7,713 nt of DNA from CAZVIK01 sp964627045 (GCA_964627045.1 CAZVIK010000192.1:1-7713), one strand, 5' to 3'. Shown: positions 1-5,748, counted from the stretch's first letter. Notes: generated by a model from the sequence alone, not told the origin. Made by a program: numbers and translations.

Positions 1-944
1 AGGGGACCCCGGCCTGAGTGAGCGCCTTGTGGAAGCCGTCGCGGGAGATCCCGAAGCGGGCGGCGTCGATCCGGCCCAGCATCAGGTAGTGCGGATGGGC
101 GGTCACCTGTGGCGGGACCTCCTGGAAGCGGAGGCCGTCCAGACCGGCCAGTTCCGCGCGCAGAAGTTCCTCGGCGCGGCGCCGCTGTTCGATCTGCTGG
201 GGCAACCTCTCCAGTTGCGCGACCAGCACGGCCGCCTGCAAGGCCGAGATGCGGAAGTTCGAGGCCAGGGTGAAGTGCAGGAAGAAGTCCTGTCCCAGAC
301 GCCGTCCCTGGTTGGCGAAGGATCGGGCGCGCTCAGCGAATGCGGCNNNNNNNNNNGTCGTTGGTGAGGAGAATGCCGCCCTCCCCGGAGGTCATGACCT
401 TCCCATTTTGGAAACTGAAGGCGCCGGCGACGCCGAAGCTCCCGGCGCGCTTTCCGTTCCATTCGGCGCCGTGGGCGTGGGCGGCGTCCTCGATCAATAT
501 CAGGCCGCGCCTCTGAGCCAGGTCCATCAACCGGTCCATGCCGGCGAGAGGCCCGCCGAAGTGCACCGGGACAATCGCCCTGGTGCGCGGGGAGATCGCC
601 GCTTCGGCGCGCGCCGGGTCCATGTTGAAGCTGTAGGGTTCGATGTCGACGAAGACGGGCGTCGCTCCCGCACGGGAGACGGCTGTGGCGGTGGCGACGA
701 AAGAGATCGCCGGGACGATGACCTCGTCTCCGGGGCGAATCCCGGCCGCTTCCATGGCCATTTCCAGAGCGAGGGTGCCGTTGGCGGAACTCACGGCGTG
801 GGCGCAGTGCTGGTACTCGGCGAACGACCTCTCGAAGCGGCCGACGATTTCGTTCCAACCGCCCCACTGGTAGCTCTCAAGGACTTCTCGGAGGAGTTTC
901 AGCTCGCGATCGGTGGCCACGGGCCACTTGGGGATCTTTATCAC
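1..944 (-). CDS. DegT/DnrJ/EryC1/StrS family PLP-dependent aminotransferase (partial, interrupted by an N gap)
   Basis: Members of this cytosolic PLP enzyme family transfer an amino group, usually from glutamate, to a keto-sugar nucleotide during synthesis of surface polysaccharides or glycosylated metabolites. Before the gap (residues 1-196) the substrate-side strand GDEVIVPAISFVAT lies at about 72-85. The EDAAHAHG motif at 152-159 contains the cofactor-ring aspartate D153. FSFQNGK ends in the presumed PLP lysine K182 and is followed by SGEGG. After the gap the protein resumes with AERARSFANQGR and continues to HPHYLMLGRIDAARFGISRD, where typical family members have their C-terminal small domain. 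The C-terminus lies beyond base 1. The start is GTG at 944-942; the ATG two bases upstream (946) is out of frame and stops at once. No clear Shine-Dalgarno is visible. The frames on the two sides of the ten N do not agree, which is an assembly artefact rather than a proven frameshift. The substrate cannot be named, because no sugar-biosynthesis partner is in view. Confidence 0.93.
347..356. other. Ten-N assembly gap inside the aminotransferase gene
   Basis: Ten undetermined bases follow the family-typical TND tripeptide (minus strand, ending at base 357). The clean downstream frame begins with the codon at 346-344. For both flanks to be read in one frame, the missing length must be a multiple of three. 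Ten therefore cannot be the true length, and the run is best read as a placeholder. Homologues usually have only a few residues between TND and the AERAR-like segment, so the true gap is probably short. Confidence 0.9.
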
Positions 945-949
945 ATTTC

Positions 950-955
950 AGAATA
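950..955 (-). promoter_or_regulatory. Possible -10 element (TATTCT) of the aminotransferase gene
   Basis: Read on the minus strand, TATTCT matches four of six positions of TATAAT and fits the TANNNT pattern. Only five bases separate it from the GTG start at 944, so a transcript starting about seven bases after the hexamer would begin at or next to the start codon. No Shine-Dalgarno is present, which agrees with a leaderless message. No good -35 at normal spacing is visible; TTGCCT (975-970) lies 14 bases away. The call rests on position and composition only. Confidence 0.35.
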
Positions 956-964
956 GCGCGGCGC

Positions 965-987
965 CGCCAAGGCAAAGGCGCTTGGCG
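965..987. repeat. Inverted repeat CGCCAAG / CTTGGCG in the divergent promoter region
   Basis: Perfect seven-base arms at 965-971 and 981-987 are separated by nine bases. The right arm covers the candidate -35 (TTGGCG, 982-987) of the rightward gene, and the left arm lies 21 bases upstream of the leftward start codon. The position would suit an operator acting on both divergent genes. In DNA this GC-rich, seven-base arms can also arise by chance. Confidence 0.35.
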
Positions 988-1009
988 CCGAGGGTGCGTC
1001 GTCTATAAT
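982..1009 (+). promoter_or_regulatory. Sigma70-like promoter for the glycosidase-like/cyclase pair
   Basis: A perfect TATAAT -10 lies at 1004-1009. A partial -35, TTGGCG (three of six matches), lies at 982-987, giving a 16-base spacer. The expected transcript start is near 1016, which leaves a leader of about 17 bases containing the ribosome-binding sequence AGGG (1022-1025), seven bases before the ATG at 1033. An exact TATAAT in such GC-rich sequence, correctly placed before a gene, is good evidence for a promoter. Confidence 0.65.
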
Positions 1010-1032
1010 GTCGGTTACCGCAGGGTTTTCCT

Positions 1033-2073
1033 ATGTGCCTTCATTTGGGACTCATACTCGCCGTTTTCTCCGTGGGTGCGGCGCTGGCCGGGCCGGTCGA
1101 TTTCGGAAAGCAGGAGTTCGGCCGCGCCGTAGCGGAGCGAAAGCTCGCCGCCAGCCGCTTCCGAATTCAGACGGAAGTGTCGGGCGACGCCCCCGAGTCT
1201 TTCCGGATTGAAGGCGCCCGCGTCAGCGGAGGCGATCTCCGCGGGTTGATGTACGGGCTGCTGGAGGCCGCCGAGCAGATCCGCGCCCAAGGGCGATTGA
1301 CGGCAGTCAAGCGTTCGGCCACGGTAGGCATCCGTGCACTCCGGTTGCCGGTGGACGCCGCCGGTCTGGCCAGCGCGGAGTTCGGCTCACCGGCGCACTG
1401 GGACGAGTGGTTCGAGGCGATGGCGCGCGCGCGCTTCAACAGGCTCAGCCTGTTCCTGGAAGAGGGCGCGGTGGTCACAGACCGGGCTCGCGGCACCTTG
1501 CAAATGATTTCGGAACGCGCCGCGGGGTTCGTTGTGGACCTTGCCATCAGCCTGAGCCCGGACGCCCTGCCCGGAGGTCCGGAGGAACTGCGCGACCTTC
1601 TGGCAGCTTGTTCCCAGGTCAGGGCCGTGGCGGTGCGCGCGGGCGCGGGCGGGAAGGCGAGTCCCGACGCGTTGGTACGAGTTGTCGCCGACGCCGGACG
1701 CAGAGTGGTGTTGGAGGTGCGGCGTTCCGAGGTCACTCCGGGCCTGCTGGGGGAGGTGGCCGATACGGGCGTGCCGTGGCGCGTCATCGCCGGCTACGAC
1801 GGAGGCGCGGCCCCGGCGGCGCCGGAGGGGGTCGACGAGGTGCTGTGGGACTTGGGACCGGCCGGCGGCGCGGGCGGGGGGGAGCCCGGCGATCCGGTTT
1901 CCATCCGGCAGACGGTGAAGTCGATGGCCGCCACCCGCGCGTCGGGGTTCGTGCTCGAGATCCGGTCGCCGGAGGATCTCAAGGAGCCCTGGCTGGCACG
2001 GTGGGGAAGAATGGGCTACGATCCAGCCTGGTACAAAGAACCGGCCAAACCGGTTCCAGCGAAGAAGAAATGA
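1033..2073 (+). CDS. Secreted glycosidase-like protein with a shortened barrel region
   Basis: This 346-residue protein is predicted to be exported. Residues 1-19 form a signal peptide (hydrophobic LGLILAVFSVGAALA ending in an ALA cleavage motif). Residues about 22-95 resemble the small alpha/beta domain that precedes the catalytic barrel in GH67 alpha-glucuronidases and GH20-type hexosaminidases, including GGDLRGLMYGLLEAAEQI at 66-83. IRALRLPVD (100-108) and W..WFEAMARARFNRLSLFL (123-142) look like the first strand and helix of a TIM barrel. The remainder is Ala/Gly/Val-rich with alternating strand-like segments, but I recognise no catalytic acid pair. Those enzymes are usually well over 500 residues, so this one is short. 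It may be a degenerate or non-catalytic relative; glycan binding or hydrolysis is only a possibility. The tail ends KPVPAKKK. The ATG start is supported by AGGG seven bases upstream and by the signal peptide. The stop TGA overlaps the next ATG as ATGA, so translation is probably coupled. Confidence 0.75.
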   Translation: MCLHLGLILAVFSVGAALAGPVDFGKQEFGRAVAERKLAASRFRIQTEVSGDAPESFRIEGARVSGGDLRGLMYGLLEAAEQIRAQGRLTAVKRSATVGIRALRLPVDAAGLASAEFGSPAHWDEWFEAMARARFNRLSLFLEEGAVVTDRARGTLQMISERAAGFVVDLAISLSPDALPGGPEELRDLLAACSQVRAVAVRAGAGGKASPDALVRVVADAGRRVVLEVRRSEVTPGLLGEVADTGVPWRVIAGYDGGAAPAAPEGVDEVLWDLGPAGGAGGGEPGDPVSIRQTVKSMAATRASGFVLEIRSPEDLKEPWLARWGRMGYDPAWYKEPAKPVPAKKK

Positions 2074-2714
2074 AACGGACCTGGATTGACGTTACGGTGA
2101 CCATTCGGGCCGGCATGGTGGTGTGGCCCGGCGACCCGGCGGTATCCATCCGGAGGCGCAAGTCGATTGACGAGGGCGGCTCATCCACCGTCTCCGTGCT
2201 TTCGCTCGGGGCGCATACCGGCACACANNNNNNNNNNGACGGCCCCCTCCATTTCCTGGCGGGGGCGCCGGGGCTGGATACGATGCCGCTCGGGGCCGTG
2301 ATCGGCCCGGCGCGCGTGATCGAAATTCGCGACCGGTGCTCGATCAAAGTGGAGGAGTTGCGGCGGCATCGGATTCGCAAGGGCGAGCGAATTCTCTTCA
2401 AGACGCACGGGGCGGCAGTGCGCTGGAGAAAGCGCTCCTTCGACGGCGGTTTTGTGTACATCGCGGCGGAAGCGGCCCGGTACCTGGTGGAGCGCGGCGT
2501 CCGCACGGTGGGCATCGACTATCTGTCGGTGGGCGGGTTCAAAAAGGACTCGGCCGAGACTCACCGCGCGTTGCTCGGTGGTGGAGTCTGGATCATCGAG
2601 GGGCTGGACCTGACGGGCGTCGCGCCGGGCCGGTACGACATGGTGGCGCTTCCGCTGCGCATCCTGGCGAGTGACGGCGCGCCGGCGCGGGTGGCGCTGC
2701 GGCCGAGGCGCTAG
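2070..2714 (+). CDS. Cyclase family protein (arylformamidase/KynB-like metal hydrolase)
   Basis: The gene encodes about 210 residues of the cyclase/arylformamidase family (Pfam PF04199 type), metal-dependent amidohydrolases such as N-formylkynurenine formamidase and isatin hydrolase. The family signature HxGTHxDxPxH is present but split by the N gap. HTGT is followed by a codon CAN (His or Gln), and DGPLHF appears after the gap; these supply the expected metal-binding His, His, Asp and a further His. Other family features are the N-terminal VVWPGDP (17-23), GIDYLSVGGF in the middle, THRALLGGGVWIIEGLDL with its conserved His and Glu, and the C-terminal RYDMVALPLRI. The length is normal for the family. 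The start at 2070 gives the family-typical N-terminus (WIDVTVTIRAGMVVWPGD) and overlaps the upstream stop by four bases. No other kynurenine-pathway gene is nearby, so the substrate is unknown and the symbol kynB is not justified. No signal peptide is visible, so the enzyme is probably cytosolic. Confidence 0.9.
   Translation: MKRTWIDVTVTIRAGMVVWPGDPAVSIRRRKSIDEGGSSTVSVLSLGAHTGTXXXXDGPLHFLAGAPGLDTMPLGAVIGPARVIEIRDRCSIKVEELRRHRIRKGERILFKTHGAAVRWRKRSFDGGFVYIAAEAARYLVERGVRTVGIDYLSVGGFKKDSAETHRALLGGGVWIIEGLDLTGVAPGRYDMVALPLRILASDGAPARVALRPRR
2228..2237. other. Ten-N assembly gap inside the cyclase metal-binding motif
   Basis: The gap begins in the third base of a CAN codon and ends directly before GAC. 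The reading frame is kept across ten N. The family motif HTGTHxDxPxH leaves room for only one residue between the second His and the Asp, so four missing bases would be expected. Ten N adds two surplus codons. The run is best treated as a fixed-length placeholder that hides metal-site sequence. Confidence 0.85.
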
Positions 2715-2751
2715 CGGCGCGGCGGGAAGGAGTGCGCATGCCACGCTGCTA

Positions 2752-2783
2752 GCGAGCGCTGAGAGGCTGGCCGCCTTGCTCGC
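2752..2783. other. Short inverted repeat between the cyclase and bacterioferritin genes
   Basis: GCGAGC (2752-2757) is complementary to GCTCGC (2778-2783) across a 20-base loop. It lies in the 111-base spacer after the cyclase stop. No T-tract follows, so a factor-independent terminator is not supported. A weak promoter for the next gene can be read as TTGCTC (2776-2781), an 18-base spacer and TAGTCT (2800-2805), each matching consensus at three of six positions. Both assignments are tentative. Confidence 0.25.
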
Positions 2784-2825
2784 GGGGAAAACGGCCTGTT
2801 AGTCTTGAACCATACGAGGCAATCC

Positions 2826-3323
2826 ATGGACAAATCCAAGAGTATCGAGTTGTTGAACCAGGCCGTCGCCGATGAACTTCAGGCCGTGCATCAATACATG
2901 TACTTCCACTTCCACCTGGACGATCAGGGTTTCGGCCCCCTGTCGATGCTGTTCAAGCGGACGGCCATTGAGGAGATGGGGCACGTCGAAAAACTGGCGG
3001 AGCGGATTCTGTTCCTGAAGGGCGATGTGGACATGCGTTCGGCCGGAGACGTGGCGCGCGTGCAGGACCCCGAGAAGATGCTGGCCATGGCGGCCCAGAT
3101 GGAAGACGCCAGCGCCAAGGATTACAATGCGGCCGCACTGGCCTGCTCGGCGAACGCCGACGCGGTTTCCAAGCAGATCTTCGAGCAGTTGGTCCAGGAT
3201 GAGGAGCGTCATTACGACGCCTTCGACCGGCAACTGGACAACATCAAGCGTTACGGCCCCAGCTACCTAGCGTTGCAGACCTTCAACGCGGCGCCCGAGG
3301 CCGAAGAGGGCGGCGCGGCGTAG
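2826..3323 (+). CDS. bfr: Bacterioferritin (ferritin-like iron storage protein)
   Basis: This is a 165-residue four-helix ferritin that would form a hollow cytosolic shell, oxidise Fe(II) and store it as ferric mineral. The dinuclear ferroxidase ligands align one residue earlier than in E. coli Bfr: E17, Y24, E50, H53, E93, E126 and H129. M51, in IEEMGHVEKLAERILFLKG (48-66), matches the heme-ligating Met52, so heme binding at the subunit interface is possible. The length is close to the usual 155-160 plus a short acidic/alanine tail (EAEEGGAA). The ATG at 2826 is preferred because GAGG (2816-2819) lies six bases upstream. An in-frame TTG at 2805 would add seven residues and lacks such a site. 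No bacterioferritin-associated ferredoxin gene is adjacent. The gene converges on the oxidoreductase downstream. I use bfr because the ligand set and the Met are both conserved; heme content itself is inferred. Confidence 0.93.
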   Translation: MDKSKSIELLNQAVADELQAVHQYMYFHFHLDDQGFGPLSMLFKRTAIEEMGHVEKLAERILFLKGDVDMRSAGDVARVQDPEKMLAMAAQMEDASAKDYNAAALACSANADAVSKQIFEQLVQDEERHYDAFDRQLDNIKRYGPSYLALQTFNAAPEAEEGGAA

Positions 3324-3348
3324 GGCGCCACCAGCGGGTATGCATACA

Positions 3349-3408
3349 ACAGCCGCCCGCCAGTCTCCGCACCCGTCAGGGGAGCGCCGAGGCCGGCTGG
3401 GCGGCTGT
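3349..3408. terminator. Long inverted repeat between convergent genes, probable bidirectional terminator
   Basis: ACAGCCGCCC (3349-3358) pairs perfectly with GGGCGGCTGT (3399-3408) across a 40-base loop that holds a smaller possible pairing, CTCC (3365-3368) with GGAG (3381-3384). It lies 25 bases after the bacterioferritin stop and 26 bases before the oxidoreductase stop, where a shared terminator is expected. Neither side has a strong T-tract (TCTTCGCTT on the plus strand, TGTATGC on the minus strand), so factor-assisted termination or simple 3'-end protection is also possible. Confidence 0.5.
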
Positions 3409-3434
3409 CTTCGCTTACGAGACTTGCAGCGCGA

Positions 3435-4583
3435 CTAAGCGCCGGTGGTCACCCAGGCGCGCTTGGCGGCGCTTTCGAGCACCTTCTCGAGGACCTGGAT
3501 GCCCCAGTGGCCATCTTCAAAGGTCGGGTATTCAACCGGGGCGGAGGGGTCGGCCACCTTGCGGTAGAAGCGGCGGAACATCATCTTGTGGGCGTCGTCA
3601 TAGCCTTCGCTGTGGCCGCCGGGCAGATCGGCGTAAGCCGCCGCTTTCGGGTCCATCAACGAGCCGTCCTTGATGATGATCTGGTTGGGCGTGTTGCGCT
3701 GCCCGATCCAGAGTTCGTCGGGACGCTCCTGGTTCCAGATGACGCCGCTCTTGGTGCCAAAAATCTCGAACTGGAATCGGTTTTTGCAGCCGGCCGACAT
3801 CTGGCTGACGGTGAAGGCCCCCCGTGCGCGCTTGCCGAGGCGGAAGATGACGGCGCCGAAATCGTCGGTGTCGATCTTGATCTCGTCGTAATCGTCGGGG
3901 CGGAGGGTCTTGCCAGTGAAGGTCTCCACGGCGAACTTCGGCTTCTTGCGCGTTTCATGGAAGATCGCCAGATCGGCGCACAGCGAGGTGATCTTCTGGC
4001 CGGTCAGGTGCTGCACCATGTCCATCCAGTGGGAGCCGATGTCGCCCATGGCGCGGAGCGCGCCGTTGTCCTTGGACTCGATGCGCCAGTTGTAGTCGGT
4101 ATCGTAGAGCAGCCAGTCTTGCGAGTAGGTGCCCTGGGCGATCAGGATTTCGCCGAGGTCGCCGTTTTCGACCATCCGGCGGACATGCTGGACGACGGGG
4201 TAGCAACGCAGGTTGTGGTTGACGCAGTTGGCGAGGCCGGTTTCCTTGGCCAGGGCCACCATCTCCTTGGCCTGAGCCGAGTTCACCGTGAGGGGCTTCT
4301 CGCAGAGCACGTGCTTGCCCGCCTTGAGGGCCTCCATGGTGATGGGATGGTGCAGCGCGTTAGGGGTGAGCACGTGGACGGCGTCGATGGTGGGGTCGGC
4401 GAGCACAGTGCGATAGTCGCCTGTGGTTTTCTCGATCCCCATAGCAGCGCCGAAGCCGCGGGCCTCCTGTTCGGAGATGCCCGCCACGGCGGCCACCTCG
4501 ACATTGCCCAACCGGCGGACAGCTTCGGTGTGAACCTTTCCCATGAAACCCGCACCAATCATCGCGGTCCGAATTTTCTTCAT
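3435..4583 (-). CDS. Gfo/Idh/MocA family NAD(P)-dependent oxidoreductase
   Basis: This is a 382-residue cytosolic dehydrogenase of the glucose-fructose oxidoreductase/inositol dehydrogenase family, whose members oxidise or epimerise sugars, polyols and sugar derivatives. The Rossmann fold starts at once with a dinucleotide-binding GAGFMGKVH at 10-18. VLTPNALHHP (71-80) and the family hallmark CEKP (94-97) follow. GDIGSHWMD (180-188) supplies the catalytic-region Asp181 and His185. The beta-sheet domain runs to a C-terminal HSEGYDDAHKMMFRRFYRKV and EDGHWGIQVLEKVLESA, typical of sugar dehydrogenases in this family. The length is normal. The ATG at 4583 is chosen because AGGAG (minus strand, bases 4594-4590) stands six bases upstream and the Rossmann motif follows directly; an upstream extension of the open frame has no family sequence. 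There is no twin-arginine or other signal, although many Acidobacteriota paralogues carry one. The substrate is unknown. The gene is divergent from a small membrane protein gene. Confidence 0.93.
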   Translation of the reverse strand: MKKIRTAMIGAGFMGKVHTEAVRRLGNVEVAAVAGISEQEARGFGAAMGIEKTTGDYRTVLADPTIDAVHVLTPNALHHPITMEALKAGKHVLCEKPLTVNSAQAKEMVALAKETGLANCVNHNLRCYPVVQHVRRMVENGDLGEILIAQGTYSQDWLLYDTDYNWRIESKDNGALRAMGDIGSHWMDMVQHLTGQKITSLCADLAIFHETRKKPKFAVETFTGKTLRPDDYDEIKIDTDDFGAVIFRLGKRARGAFTVSQMSAGCKNRFQFEIFGTKSGVIWNQERPDELWIGQRNTPNQIIIKDGSLMDPKAAAYADLPGGHSEGYDDAHKMMFRRFYRKVADPSAPVEYPTFEDGHWGIQVLEKVLESAAKRAWVTTGA

Positions 4584-4589
4584 AAATCG

Positions 4590-4594
4590 CTCCT
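4590..4594 (-). promoter_or_regulatory. Ribosome binding site of the oxidoreductase
   Basis: AGGAG on the minus strand is followed by six bases and then ATG at 4583. It decides the start over the in-frame upstream extension, which reaches to about base 4892. Confidence 0.8.
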
Positions 4595-4629
4595 GTTCTC
4601 CGCTATTTGTGGCGGCGCGCGCCATTCCA

Positions 4630-4656
4630 CAATCTATCGCATTTCCTGCTAGATTG
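4630..4656. promoter_or_regulatory. Symmetric divergent element: CAATCTA, 13 bases, TAGATTG
   Basis: Seven-base arms at 4630-4636 and 4650-4656 form a perfect inverted repeat in the 78-base region between two divergent genes. Each arm read outwards contains TAGATT, a TANNNT hexamer matching four of six positions of TATAAT. The rightward copy (4650-4655) ends six bases before the ATG at 4662. The leftward copy (4636-4631) ends 47 bases before the oxidoreductase ATG. It may be a pair of back-to-back -10 elements, an operator, or both. No clear -35 accompanies either copy. Confidence 0.4.
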
Positions 4657-4661
4657 GGACT

Positions 4662-4946
4662 ATGGTGGTTAGAATCCGGGTCACGATGGGGATGGTCCGG
4701 ACACAACAGGAACCGGGGTTCCGCGCGGCGGTCGCGAGATTCCGGAGGTGGCTGAGTCTGGGCTCGGGAGCGGCTCTGATTTTGGCGGTCTGGCGGCTGG
4801 CGTTCGATCTGAACCTGGCCGGACGGTTCGCGGATTTCGACGGACTGCTCTCGCACTGGCAGTTCTGGATGGCGCTCGCGGTGGCGCTGCAACTTGTGGA
4901 CGCGATGCTGGCGCGCTTCGGCGCCGGCGGCGCGGCGACGCCCTAG
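4662..4946 (+). CDS. Small hypothetical membrane protein with two predicted helices
   Basis: This is a 94-residue protein I do not recognise. A basic N-terminal region (about 1-30, rich in Arg) precedes a hydrophobic helix at about 31-48 (LSLGSGAALILAVWRLAF). A polar loop follows, then a second helix at about 65-84 (HWQFWMALAVALQLVDAMLA), so an inner-membrane hairpin with cytoplasmic basic ends is likely. The start at ATG 4662 has no Shine-Dalgarno but has a TAGATT hexamer six bases upstream, which could mean a leaderless transcript. ATGs at 4686 and 4692 are alternatives. The stop lies ten bases before the rhomboid protease start, so the two genes are probably co-transcribed. A partner or substrate role for the protease is conceivable but unsupported. 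Reality of the gene rests on its hydrophobic pattern and spacing. Confidence 0.6.
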   Translation: MVVRIRVTMGMVRTQQEPGFRAAVARFRRWLSLGSGAALILAVWRLAFDLNLAGRFADFDGLLSHWQFWMALAVALQLVDAMLARFGAGGAATP

Positions 4947-4956
4947 AGCGACGGCG

Positions 4957-5718
4957 ATGCCCGGTTCCCTTCGCCATCCAAGTTCAACCTATTCTCCCTA
5001 CGCCGGCGGTCTGCCCACCGGGGTCAAGTGGCTGCTGATTCTGAACTGCGGGATCTTCGTGGCGCAGTTCGCGGCTTCGGCGGCGGGGCAGGGTGCGGTC
5101 TTCAATGACTTCGGGCTGTGGCCCCGTGCGGTGTTGACGCTGCCGGCGGTGTGGCAGTTGGTCACCTACATGTTCCTGCACGATCCGCATGGGTTCGGGC
5201 ACATTCTGTTCAACATGCTGGCCTTGTGGATGATCGGCTCGGAACTGGAGCGAGGCTGGGGAACCCGGCTGTTTCTGAAGTACTACTTTGTCTGCGGGGT
5301 GGGCGCCGGGGTGTGCGTGGTGGCGGCCAACGCGCTGGTGGGCAACCTGGATTCAAGGACCATCGGCTCTTCGGGCGCGGTCTACGGGCTGCTGCTGGCC
5401 TACGGGGTGCTCTACCCGGACCGGACGCTGCTATTCAGCTTCCTGTTTCCGATCAAGGCAAAGTACTTCGTGATGATCCTGGGGGCGATCGCCTTCCTGG
5501 GGTCGTTCGGCGCCAGCGGGGGAACCGTCAGCCATGTGGCGCACCTGGGAGGCATGCTGATCGGCCTGGTCTATCTGAAATGGCCGCGAAAAGGCGTGCG
5601 GATTTCCGATGTCCTTGGGCGGCCTTACCACTCCTGGAAACGGCAGCGGGCCAAGCGCAAGTTCGAGGTCTACATGCGGCACCGCGATTCGAAAGGGCCG
5701 GACCGCTGGGTCCACTAG
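4957..5718 (+). CDS. Rhomboid family intramembrane serine protease
   Basis: Rhomboids cut transmembrane segments of other proteins within the inner membrane. The 253-residue product has a first helix at about 23-43. WQLVTYMFLHDPHGFGHILFN (66-86) is the family L1 loop/helix 2 region, containing the conserved H82 and N86. GSSGAVYG (137-144) supplies nucleophile S139, and SHVAHLGG (192-199) supplies the catalytic H196. Both members of the Ser-His dyad are therefore present. Helices also cover about 104-125, 141-163 and 171-186. The basic cytosolic tail after about 207 (SWKRQRAKRKFEVYMRHR) has no recognised domain. The start ATG 4957 is chosen because the family N-terminus begins shortly after it; the in-frame ATG at 4894 lies inside the upstream gene and adds an Arg/Ala-rich shadow translation. 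There is only a weak ribosome site, so translation probably depends on the gene ten bases upstream. The natural substrate is unknown. Confidence 0.93.
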   Translation: MPGSLRHPSSTYSPYAGGLPTGVKWLLILNCGIFVAQFAASAAGQGAVFNDFGLWPRAVLTLPAVWQLVTYMFLHDPHGFGHILFNMLALWMIGSELERGWGTRLFLKYYFVCGVGAGVCVVAANALVGNLDSRTIGSSGAVYGLLLAYGVLYPDRTLLFSFLFPIKAKYFVMILGAIAFLGSFGASGGTVSHVAHLGGMLIGLVYLKWPRKGVRISDVLGRPYHSWKRQRAKRKFEVYMRHRDSKGPDRWVH

Positions 5719-5729
5719 CGCGGCCTCCG

Positions 5730-5743
5730 GGCGGCCATCCGCC
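5730..5743. terminator. Small GC hairpin after the rhomboid gene
   Basis: GGCGG (5730-5734), a CCAT loop and CCGCC (5739-5743) form a five-base stem 11 bases after the rhomboid stop. No T-run follows, so terminator function is uncertain; it may only slow read-through into the VWA gene. Confidence 0.25.
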
Positions 5744-5748
5744 GCTGC

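Noticed and set aside
347..356. A frameshifted aminotransferase pseudogene
   Set aside because: The apparent shift coincides exactly with the ten-N run and both flanks carry intact family sequence, so a wrong gap length explains it.
249..956. A 235-codon plus-strand open frame opposite the aminotransferase
   Set aside because: It is a shadow of the DegT-family gene, runs through the N gap, and shows no recognisable protein features.
1407..2069. An upstream in-frame extension of the cyclase gene
   Set aside because: The extension overlaps the glycosidase-like gene in another frame and translates to Gly/Arg-rich sequence. The family N-terminus starts exactly at the ATG at 2070.
2805..2825. 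A TTG start seven codons upstream for bacterioferritin
   Set aside because: The ATG at 2826 has GAGG six bases upstream and matches the usual family N-terminus.
3507..4652. A 381-codon open frame on the plus strand opposite the oxidoreductase
   Set aside because: It is a mirror frame of a GC-rich, strongly supported minus-strand gene. Its translation is Gly/Val/Asp/His-rich without any domain, and it has no ribosome site of its own.
4894..4956. An upstream ATG start for the rhomboid protease
   Set aside because: The added residues are Arg/Ala-rich and overlap the coding end of the small membrane protein. The ATG at 4957 gives a normal rhomboid N-terminus.
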